NCBI RefSeq assembly: GCF_003589595.1
Contig: NW_020653409.1
Coordinates: 2,572,984 to 2,636,983, forward strand
Direction: 5' to 3'
DNA: 64,000 nucleotides
Source: Hyposmocoma kahamanoa
Taxonomy: Eukaryota; Arthropoda; Insecta; Lepidoptera; Cosmopterigidae
A model generated the notes under the pieces. It had not been told where the DNA came from and did no database searches. It saw nothing but the letters and a program-made list of their open reading frames with translations. Below are positions 21,501-33,500 of this stretch, in pieces (the stretch's first letter is position 1; each line of letters begins with the position of its first letter). The position numbers and the translations under genes are program-made.

Positions 21501-24500
21501 ACATATTTAATTACCGATGAAATGTGATTCCGTTTGCTTTGTAATTAGATGTTTTGCTGTTTTTCCCGCAACACCGAATGGAACAGCCCCCATAGTTAGA
21601 GATATTATCTTTATTACAATAAATACAGAATATTTTTGGAATATACGGACACGTACACAGGTCAGTTGTTGGCGCTGTATTATTTTAGCTTTTTAATTTG
21701 TGATTTCAGCGCAAATGAGAGTTGATATTTAAAAATGATATAAGGCCCATTTGTCTGATGAGTTGACAGGGATAGATGGCCCTTATTTCGTCTCTATTTC
21801 TAGTTATATACTCGATGTAATATTATTATGTCAAAAACCTGATTAAAAATTAAATAAAGATATGTCGAAAGCAGTTGATTACTAATGTTAATAATTATAA
21901 AAACCTTCAGTAAGTAGCAGTAGAGTTCGTTGTAATAGAGTTCGTCCAGGGAAATACTGCCACCTTACCTATTTCTGTCGCCAAGCAGTAAGCAGTATTC
22001 CGGTTTTGAAATGTAAATGAGTTGATGAAGTTTACGATGACTGGGAGTAAAGGGCGCAGTGGCACTGCCCATCAGATCTTAGCGATTTAAAGCTTTATGG
22101 GGCACTGCAACTGGTATGGACGTCACTTACCACCAGGTGCACGACTCGTTCGTCCCGTCACTTGATATCATAAAAATAAAATGGAAACGTGAGATGACGG
22201 CTGCTAAAAGCAATATGTTCTCTTTCGCTTTTTAGCTTTTGTGTCAATCCACATTGGGCCCGCATGAGAACTACAGCCTATATGCCATTGTGAGAGGCTT
22301 CTGCCCAGCAGTGGGACTATACAGGGTTATTTTTAAAATACTAACAACCTCGCGGACTATAATACTAACATCATAAATAACAACTTTTGTTCCACGATTT
22401 TAATAATTAATCAGATTTTATCTTCATACAAAAATAAACATATTGAAATAGATCGCTCTAAACGGTAATAACTCTGTACAGGACGAGGTTGGGAGTCGTC
22501 GCGGAGGACGCTTGCACGTTTGAACTTACCATACTCCCAAACACAGATTTAAGAAGTGTCAGATAGTACAACAAAAACTTAAAATTTATTTTCACTCAAT
22601 TTATTACATTTTGTAAAAGGTGATGGAACTAAAATTGTTGTTTATGATGTTAGTAATACTAGTATAGTCTTGCGAGGTTGTTAATACTTTAAAAATAACC
22701 CTGTATATTTTCATTAAAATGGCTTTCGTACTCATAATGCACGGAAATTCCCAGCATTACGAATATCAAAGCAACAAAAGTAATACAGGGGCACTACCCA
22801 GAACACCCAGACAAGAAACAGTTTAAAAATTTCATTTTCAAAATTGGTACTGCCGGGAATTTAACAAAGAGCTGGCGTATAAACTATCACAATTATACGC
22901 AGTAATGAGTACATTCATTAATATTTACTTTGGACTGTAATTACGGTAAGGTAAGGTACATTTGAATTTAAATTTTAAGTGTGTTTTTATTGACTTACTA
23001 CAATACAGGTTATTAGACAAAGATAGAAATTGATAAGAGCGATAATCGGAAAACTGGCAATTGCAGAAACGTAATGAAATGATCTTGTGACTTCTTGCTG
23101 GTTAATTAATACCCAGTTTTGCGCGGTTTTTAAACCCCGTAAAGTTTAAAATTCGTTTTAATTTTAGTTTGTACTTACTTCATTTGAGATGTTACGTATT
23201 AAATAGTTATCGTGAAGCGGAAGGAATTTGTTTTGTTTATAAAATACGTAGTTAATTATTCACGCACGAGGAAATTATTATCGATGATGTAAGTCTTTAC
23301 TATAGGTGAGCTTTCTATAGGCGAAATCGTATTTGTTAGATGTTTTATTTTATCACGGAAGAAAAAAACAATGGAAGTGCCGTAAGCCTTGATTACTAAG
23401 AAAACCGATGTCGCTAAAACTCATACATTCTTAATTTGAAACATTACAAAAATCTTGATGTTGATTGGTCGTAGTTTCAAATTTAAAGAGAAATAGCACA
23501 TTCTGGATTGTTAATATAATTTAAACTTTACCCTGTTGGCATATTGTTGAAAGTTCAGTACCATCAATACCTATTACTGCCAGTTACGACGTTGTGACAT
23601 ATTGAATTTTCAATCAATGTAGTACCATCTAGCGGTTAATTGCTGAACGACGACGAATTAGAGGTATTAATTTAGTTCTCCAAAAAAGAAGCAACCATAT
23701 TGCAGGGGTATATATAAGCTTTACTTTCGTTTCGTGTAACTTAAAAATATTTCGATAAACAGAAAATTGAAAATTGGAAATTTATTAAAATAAGACTTGC
23801 CGATGATATGAAACACCACCACGGGTAATATTTTTGGTGCGGTTGTCATTTTTGCTCTCCAAAACAGCAGTAATACACGACCAAATCAAGAGATGAATCA
23901 ATGATCAATGATCAAGTTCGCAACATTCGTCTTTTAATTTAGTCGTGTCACCTGTTTCGCAGTAATTGTTCCGGACGAATGTCGGACGGAGACCGGAGTA
24001 AACTCCCAGGAATGAGACAAAACCACGGACTTGTATATTAAACTGGACTGCGCACTAAGTTAATAAAACGAGCCGAGTGAGGGGCTTCAAGGTAGTAACG
24101 CGTCTCTTTCTGATAGGGTGTTCTTTCATGTTTCAGCCAGCCATATTGTTTGTAACTTTTTAATTTTTACAGAAAATGTGGCCACTTATAGATGACCAAA
24201 ACTACTAATATTATTTCATAATACAAATTAGTATATTTATTTGATAAGCTACTTCATAATAGAAGGTTTTATTGTTGACATAATATTTTTTGTATTACTG
24301 CAGTAAAACCTTTAAGCTAATTTTATTAAGATGATTTTATTTAGGGTTGGCAACTTAACATAACCCAATAAGGTGTAAATTTGTAATTTTTGTATATCGA
24401 AGTGCGCGATCCAGTTTATGAAATATATAAATCCGTAGACAAAACCGAGTCTCTACATTCTCGCTTGATACAGTTGAATGAGGGAATGAATGAATTAAAT

Positions 24501-27500
24501 ATTATTTATTGCACATTCAAATTTATAACCACAACACAGAACTGTAATCTAAGCATCACAGAGTAAGCCAATGTACAACAGGCGGCCCCACTACTAAGTG
24601 GCAATTTCTTCCAGGCAACCTTTAAATATAGACAATTTGCCGCTGCAGAATTACACTCTACAGCCTAATAAAGTTACTCATTAATCCGTAAAAAACATTA
24701 ATAAAAGGCGTTGGAATAAGCGAAGGTGGTGGACATCGAGTATATAATACACTCGATAGTGGTGGATGACTCGACTACGCATACCTTTTTAACTTGTAAC
24801 TTTATTTCGATCTCTGTGGTCATGTTCATTCGGGTTCTATAGGATGAGTTGGATAAAGGTCCAGAAACATAGTTTGTTTTTTCAAACAAACCAATGTTTC
24901 GGGCCTTTTACAGGTCCCATAGTCACGGCTGATTGAGATGGTAAAGTTATATCTAATATTAATGCAAATCACTCTATTTTTCGCTATGGACATGCGTGAC
25001 CATGGGAAGGGCCCGAAACGCTGGTTTGTTTGAAAAAACAAATATACGCGATTTACATCCGAAAAAATAGCTTCCATTTCCTATGTTTTATTGAACTTCG
25101 AATTTACATTGTCCTTATCGTTAGTAATATTGTAAATTTGGTTGATAATAAACTCACTATGTCACGTTTTGCTTCAAGCACCTTCAAGTCGTCCTTTATT
25201 GGCATTGCTTAAATAAAATTGTTGCTAAGCTAAAAAAATGTACAGTTGGCTGTCTATTTATAATTAAATAGGCAATGAAGGAGTTGACAGGAACGCGAAA
25301 GCATTTCCTAGCGTAAATCAGATTTTCTGCTCCAATATCTGCCAAACAGATTAAATAAGTTAAGCCTTGTTTGTAAAACGCAAATAACTTTCATAACTTG
25401 TAAATAGATCAATCAAAGAGGAACTAGGTATGTAATGTACATAACGGGTTATTTGAAAACTTGTGAAATTGTTAGTAACACGCGCTGTCGTTGGTCACGC
25501 AAGCAAAATAGTAAAACTTTGTTTTATTTGGTTTATTGTGTGTACGTTACGTTGAGCTGTCTGGTTGTGTTGGCATCTGGTAACTTAGGTCTGTAGTTTA
25601 GGTACGTTCCAGTGAGCAAAGGTCTACATTTTTTTTGTAATATTAAGTAACGGGATGAATAAGTCGTGCGCCTGATGGTAAGTTACACGCCTACCCATAA
25701 CAGTTGCAGTGTCACTTAGAGCTTTAAATCGCAAATATGAAATATAAGATACATAAGATGACAAGTCCCATGTGCCTGTAATTACACCAGGTTTAAAACC
25801 GGAACATTGCTGACAATACTGCTTGGCGGCAGATATAGGTAAGATGGCAGTACTACCCTGGATGAGCTCTTTCACAAGGAGCTCTACAGCTACTACTACT
25901 CTACTGCTACTTTAAGTTTTAGGCTCAAGTTATATTGCGGCGGAACGGCGAATTATTGTAACGACATTGTATATAGCGTCAACTTTATGGTCATTTGTGT
26001 AACGTACAAACTAAATACGAGCCAAAAATTACGCCGCGCGTCTTCCGCGGAATTCTCGAGAATGTTCGCGCATTCGCGAGAATTTCGCACCTGCCGTCGG
26101 TGACGCCTGGGGAATCCGCGGGAAGTGGCGCGAACGCAGGTACAGTGTGACGTCAAATATCGACGAAATACTACAACCTCAAGGCGGAGTCCCGAGAAAG
26201 CGCACGCCTGATCGCGCAGCGAGACGAAATTGACGCTTCCGTTCCGTCGCAATATAAATTGAGCCTTTGTGATTAAGGTCTCCATTAATGTATGCGTAGC
26301 GCCGTCGCTAGCCCATCATATATACTTACAAGTATACCATGGTGGTTTTTCCCAGTACACGGAAATTGTGGTGTACTTATAAATTATTTATTTATTTATT
26401 ATGCACACCAACAGTTACTACAATATTTTATGTATTGATATATTTCAAAACCAATTATAAGACCAAAAAAGAAGTAACTTAGGAAGAAATAACACAGCAC
26501 GATTCAAACACTAAATTATAAACAATGCTATGTGTCCGAACTAAGAAAATTAAGAATTTTGTTTCTGAAAGAAACCTAGCAGTGAGTTTTTTTTTTTGAC
26601 GGGGTAAATCTTTATGGATACCCCTGAGCCCAGGGAGACTCAGGGGTTATGTGGGGACTCTCCCTCCACACTGGAAGGCCTACCCCACTAAAACCCCCCC
26701 GGGTTTCCCTCTCGCCGGTTGAGTCGGCGCCGTGGGATCAGTGTACATTCACCACGACGCCGCCAACGGAGGGACGAGTCGGTTGTCCTCCGACCCGCCC
26801 CCCAGACGAGTGAGGCCGTGCAATGCAGGCTCCGGAGTCCCTGTCCAGAGCCCGCTGGTCTCACTAGGGGATCAGGCGAGCAGCGAACTGCCTTCGCCTT
26901 CTCCCCGTACGTCTGCGCTGGAGCGGGTGCGCGTCCGCCGCGTCCTCGCGCACCCGCTCCGCGGCCTCCTTTTGCGACATAACCTCTGTGCAAAAGGAGG
27001 CCACCGCATCCCAGGACTCCTCGCTATCGAGCATGGCGGCAACAACGCTCGGCAACGAGAGGTCCTGCCCTATAGTCCCCGTCAGAGTGCGGCGCTGCTC
27101 ATCCCACCGGCTACACACCTCTAGGGTGTGCTGCGCGGTGTCATCCGCAGCGCCGCACTCGTGGCACGACGGGAACGTTTCCCTCCTCGCCACCTTGTGC
27201 AGGTAGTGATCGAAGCAGCCGTGCCCGGTCAGCACCTGCACAAGGTGGTACGACAGTGGCCCGTGGGACCGGTTTACCCACTCTACGAAACTTCCAAACA
27301 ACCTGTGTTTTCACAAATAAACGAATTATGACGAATTCACGTAATCAGATATGCGCAAACGCGTACACACGTTACCACGTTGTTTACAAATACGGTCATA
27401 TCTAGGGTTGTCAGGTCTTAAAAGCGAATAGCCGTAGAGACCAGCCAGTTTAGTCGGATATTTAGGTAAAAAGGCAAACATTTTTACAGCCATTCTCACA

Positions 27501-30500
27501 TTCGGTGTTGTCAGTCTAATTACCGTAGCCATTTCGGTGTCCTCAGCCTAATTACCGTAGCCGTTGTTTTTGTCGCTTAATGTACCCAATAACATTGAAA
27601 TATGAACAACTTTAAGCTTAACTCATCATGATATGTCTGAATGGCATTAGAATAGACAAAGTAGTTTTCGAGTTATTAAGAAACAAACATTTTATGGAAA
27701 CGGTAATTAGATCTAATTACCGTAGTCATAAGTACGGTAATTAGAAAGTTCCAACATTTTGAATAAAAACCGAATATTTTTGGCACAGCTGAATTATTAT
27801 GTGTATATTTTGCTACATTTGGTTTATTTCTACTGATACAAGAGCCATTTAAGATTTTTTGAAATAAATTTAAAGTAGGTTTTTTAATAGGAAATGAAAC
27901 ATTTTTCCGGATTTAAATCGCGTATATTTGTTTTTTCAAACAAACCGACGTTTCGGGCCCTTTACAGGTCCCATGGTCACGGTTGACTGACCTGGGATTT
28001 AAATCCGGAAAAATAGTTTCATTTCCTGTGTGTAACAATCGCGAAAACCTAAGAACTCGATAGGTTTTTTAATATTTAGTAAGTGGTAACGATTAAAAAT
28101 TTCTCCAATTCTTTCTTATGATTAATCACAGCTGTTACAAGAACAGTGTAATAATTTACAGTTTTGATTATTTCTGCCTATAAAAAACCTTAAAAGTCTA
28201 AAAAAAATATTTTATATCGGTGCAATTCATAACAAAAAGCGAAGAAAATTAAAATGAAAGTTTTATATGTCGTTAGTTGTTCTTTAAAATTTTTGTTTTC
28301 ATCTTTTTTTGTAAATGTTTGGACTTTCTAATTACCGTGTCCATTACTACGGTAATTAGATCTAATTACCGTAGCCATAAAATATTTGTATTTTAATAAC
28401 TCGAAAACTACTTTGTCTATTCTAATTCCATTTAGACATATTGATAGTTTAGCTTAAAGTGATTCATATTTCAATGTTATTGGATATAATAAGCGAGAAA
28501 AAACAATGGCTACGGTAATTAAACTGAGAACACCGAAATGGCTACAGTAATTAGGATGAGAACACCGAATGTGAGAATGGTCGTTTAGTCCTTATACATT
28601 TTTAAAGATTTCGAGTCGTAGTTTTAATACGACAATATTCTAAATCTAAAACTAGGCTTTCTTAATCATTTATCAAAAAATTTAAATTCGAATGAAATAA
28701 CAATAAAATTGGATAAATCAGTAGTAAAATAGTAAATCATAGATCATAGATTCCCCGCGAAGAATCTTTGACAGTAAGCTTTAAAAAGCAATATTTTTAC
28801 TGTACACCGGGAAAACCTACGGATTAACATATTACCTCTTACCGCTCCCTACCCTACCTTTCAATGTCGGCATTGTGTTTAATAAGGTCATCGGTAATAT
28901 ACGAGTATAATGACTTCAATGATCGAGATATTTGAAAGTAGTTACTGTTGTAATCTTCATAACGTTCAGGGTTTAGGGTTATCACTGACAATTCTTTAAG
29001 GTAAGCCAGACCCGGGTATCCCGTCTAATTTGGCCTGACATGCGTCCAAAATGTCAAGTATGATCAAATATGACCGGCTTTATCCGGACGCCCGGCAATG
29101 CTAGTCATATTGATGGTCGAAAGCATTGACTTACAATTATATGGACGTCGGGTCCGCGCTAAAAAGTGTCCGAACTTATAGGGCGTTAAAATCGTATACA
29201 GAGCGTCATTCACGCTTTAGTCTTCTTTTGTTCGACTGACAGCGAAGCAAGCAAAATTAGACAGTACTGCGATGACATTACAATTTAAATTCAACGTTTT
29301 AGCTTTTTCATATTCCTTTACATGTCACTACGTTTAAATAGGTTGACTTGGGACATTTTTTTCGTGGTTTTTGTATTAGACCCGTCGTCCATTTATTTGT
29401 AAGTCAATGGTCGAAAGGCAAAATAAAACCTAAGAACTCCTTGTGATGGAGTTCATCCAGGGAAGTACTGCCATCATACCTATTTCTGCCGCCAAGTTGT
29501 TTGTAGGATTCCTTCTTTTTAAGGAGGAGGTTCTCAATTCGACTGTTTTTGTGTTTGTATATGATACGCGTTTACTCCGGGATTTGCTAACCGATTCTGA
29601 TGAATCTTGTTTTGTTGAAAAAGAGTACGTCTGTTGTCGTCCCATTTAAATTTGACGTAAATATTCCACCTCTAAGGGCCGTATTCCAGAACTCTACTCA
29701 ATGCTCAATTCATGATTTGAGTATGGTTTAAAGCACTCGAAATCATACTCAAGTCCCTGCCATTAGGGTCGTATTTCCAGTGCTTGTGTTGCCAGTGCAA
29801 TCCTGACTTGAGCATTGAATAGAGTTCTAGAATACGACCCTAAGGGTGCCAAACTAGGGCATGAATGAATCCGTGTTCGCGCACCTTCCAGTAACTGATT
29901 TCAATAAAACTTGGAAAATAGATCTACGAACTTCTGAGGTCGTTTTTTTTTTATAAAAAAGTTATAAATTATCGTCAGTAAATATTTACTTTTATAAATT
30001 GCGCACAGAAATGTAGACCGAATAGCAATTGTATAAATACACTGTGACTGGATAGTATCAAAATTAGGTAATCCCGATTGTTTATGCTAGTAAATTATTA
30101 TAACAAATACAATAGTAAATTGCATAGGTGTATCGAGGATTCTTCGATTAAACTAGAAATAAACTTCCCGTTGACCTTTTTGAAACTGAACATTTTTCTT
30201 TGACAATTTCGGTGGTCCAGCGTTGGACGAGGCGAGACATATTAAATAATGATCAAAGTCCCTAAATAAAATAACAGTCTGGGTGTCTATCTAGGTTGTA
30301 GTGAATTCCATTGTTCTGGTACTCATAATCATAAGGCTCAATTTATATTGCGGCGGAACGGAATGGAAGCGAATTTTTGTAACGATACGATTAATATACA
30401 TAGCGTAATGAACTTTATGGTCAATTGCACAATTGTACAAACTAGATACGTGCCAAAAATCACGTCGCGCGCCTTCCGCGGAATTCTCGCGTATGCTCGA

Positions 30501-33500
30501 GAATGCTCGCGCATTCGCGAGGATTCCGCAGCTGCCGTCGGCGACGCCTGGTGAGTACGCGGGAAGTGGCGGAAAGGCAAGCGCAGTGTGACGTCAAACG
30601 TCGAATAAATACTTCAGCTCCAAGGCGCAGTCGCGAGAAAACTCGCGCAGCTAGGCGAAATTGATGCTTCCGTTCCGGCCACAATGTAAATTGAGCCTAA
30701 CGCATAGATTGAGTTCGATGTTATTTTTATTATTTATTAAATACAATAAACAACACATCAAGCTGTACACTTTTGTTCGAATATCGTCTCGCTACGGAAC
30801 AAGATCTGTCAATGTGTCGCTTATATGCAGCCGAGTGTACGTTATTAAATAAATTATCTGACTTCTCATTTAGGTACGTATGAGTATTTCAACAATATTT
30901 ATCATCTTGTAATTTGCGATATACATATTTATCTTATCTATTTTGAATTGAGCCAATCAATAAAATCGTAAAGAAGCTGAGTCTGTATAACATTTTAGCG
31001 CTACCTACTGAAGACACGCTAATAACACGTTAAAAGTATTTAGACGTGGTGGCCTCAAGGTTTGACCTACTGCCTCTCGAACAGAAGCCATGGGTTCGAA
31101 TCCGGCCTCGTGCTTCTGAGTTTTTCGGACTGATGTGCGAAATTTAGTTTGAAATTTACCATGAGGTTTTCGAGGAAGGAAAACATCGCGAAGAAATCTG
31201 CATCTCGGAAAAGGTTCACACCACAGGATAATAAATACAGAAGAAGTGGTTAGTTAGCGCCGACCTACAACAACAACAACAACACCAACAACAACAACAA
31301 CAAATACAACAACAATAACAAATTAGCGTCAAAACGACGGGTGCCAACTATATTTCTCGAAAGACCTATCAAAAAATACAAAACCTACAAAAAAGTGACA
31401 CGAAATAAAAATTAATACATCGTTTTTCATATCAAATAGAATTTTGACCGCACTTTAGTCATTTTTGGGATAGTAATTTGTGGGAAATTGACAAAATATT
31501 ATTACATTTATATTTTTTTCTTTTTTCCGATTTCATATAATTATTTCCATAGACTAATAAATGTTGATCAGACCTTATATAGGTGGAGCCCTGGTGACCT
31601 GGTGATACAGGGAAGTTTAGGCTTGAGCCTCTACAAATTATCCTGTATAAATTACTATTATGTCACCTTAATTTGTAGCAAATTTCTAGAGCAAATAAAG
31701 AATTTACTTACTTATTATTTACTGGTTTTCTATTTATTTACTTACTTACCATTTACTTACTTACATAATTTAAAAAAAAAAACTGTAATCTAATAAAATC
31801 TGCTTGAGCCGATCAGAAAAAGCTTCCTGTCCAACCAATAATGCGAAAAAGACGTTGCGCGTTTTGCTTCTGCTGCTGCAAATAAAGTCACCGATGCAAA
31901 CATACGTCTTTTTCACTCTAATTACAAGGACGTAATGTTTTTTCTAACAGGCTTAATACGATTCCGTGTCGTATGTTGATTCCCTATACTTATGTTTAAA
32001 TTATGTAATAATAGGAAATGAAACTATTTTTCCGGATTTAAATCGCGTANNNNNNNNNNNNNNNNNNNNNNNNNNNNNNNNNNNNNNNNNNNNNNNNNNN
32101 NNNNNNNNNNNNNNNNNNNNNNNNNNNNNNNNNNNNNNNNNNNNNNNNNNNNNNNNNNNNNNNNNNNNNNNNNNNNNNNNNNNNNNNNNNNNNNNNNNNN
32201 NNNNNNNNNNNNNNNNNNNNNNNNNNNNNNNNNNNNNNNNNNNNNNNNNNNNNNNNNNNNNNNNNNNNNNNNNNNNNNNNNNNNNNNNNNNNNNNNNNNN
32301 NNNNNNNNNNNNNNNNNNNNNNNNNNNNNNNNNNNNNNNNNNNNNNNNNNNNNNNNNNNNNNNNNNNNNNNNNNNNNNNNNNNNNNNNNNNNNNNNNNNN
32401 NNNNNNNNNNNNNNNNNNNNNNNNNNNNNNNNNNNNNNNNNNNNNNNNNAACAAATATACGCGATTTAAATCCGGAAAAATAGTTTCATTTCCTATGTGT
32501 AACAATCGCGAAAACCTAAGAACTCGTTATGTAATAATATTTGGTCATTCCAAAAATTGTTTTTCGATTCGAGTAATTTTATTATTGAATGTGCAACAGG
32601 TTGATGTTTTTGTCGTGCTAAGCATGCAGACATAAATGGGAACAGAATGTCTCAGTCAAGACCTAGTTATTAGCTAAGTACGTATAATTAACGACTATAG
32701 AAATGGGAGTGTGGGTGGAGCGACATAGAATCTTCAGTCGTCTGTTTGGCGGTACGACGCCTACAAGCTTTGTGATCTATTACTACTCCACAACGCTGCG
32801 TAGGCGGGTGTCACTTGACCTTTACAAAATTTATTATAGGGTGAACTCTTCTTCTCTACACATTTAGGGGAAAAAATTACATTTTAATTAATTAATTTAT
32901 TTTTATTTTATTTATTTATAGGTTACAAAAGACCTATAAATACATACCTTATAGACTAACATATATAATAATATAATACAAAACTATCTATTTAACCGCG
33001 ACGTGTGACGCAACATGGGTGTCCGACAGCCGTCCTCGGAAACGCCGGAACATGAGACCCTTTGGCCAAAACTCATCCTTCATGAGGATCAACAGATGTT
33101 GAGTTGATACTCTCACCACAAATGAATTAAAATTCACATTGTGGCGGGACTCCAACCGCTCGACCTTCAGGGCAGCATTGGCAATATCCGTAGACTTTTT
33201 GGAGTAATGAAGTCGTGACAGGTATACAACGTCGTCGGTATAGCTGGACGCAATAGATTATCGGGGTTAGTTGATGATAATACTTTGGAAATGAAATTTT
33301 CAGAAAGGGATTTCGGAACTAAATCACGCCTCACAAGTGTGAAAATTAAATTAACTAATTTTAAAAGGTAATATAGCTTATCGAGTTCTTAGCTTTTCGC
33401 GATTGTTACACATAGTAAATGAAACTATTTTTCTGGATTTAAGTCGCGTATATTTGTTTTTTCAAACAAACTAACGTTTCTTTGAAAAAACAAATACGTC

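Noticed and set aside
26719..27124. Plus-strand frames over the R1-like fragment
   Set aside because: Shadow of the minus-strand LINE frame.
31260..31320. Short regularly spaced CAACAA units as a CRISPR-like array
   Set aside because: A simple trinucleotide SINE tail in a eukaryotic intron.
31966..32505. Long open frames across the Ns
   Set aside because: They exist only because N codons are not read as stops.
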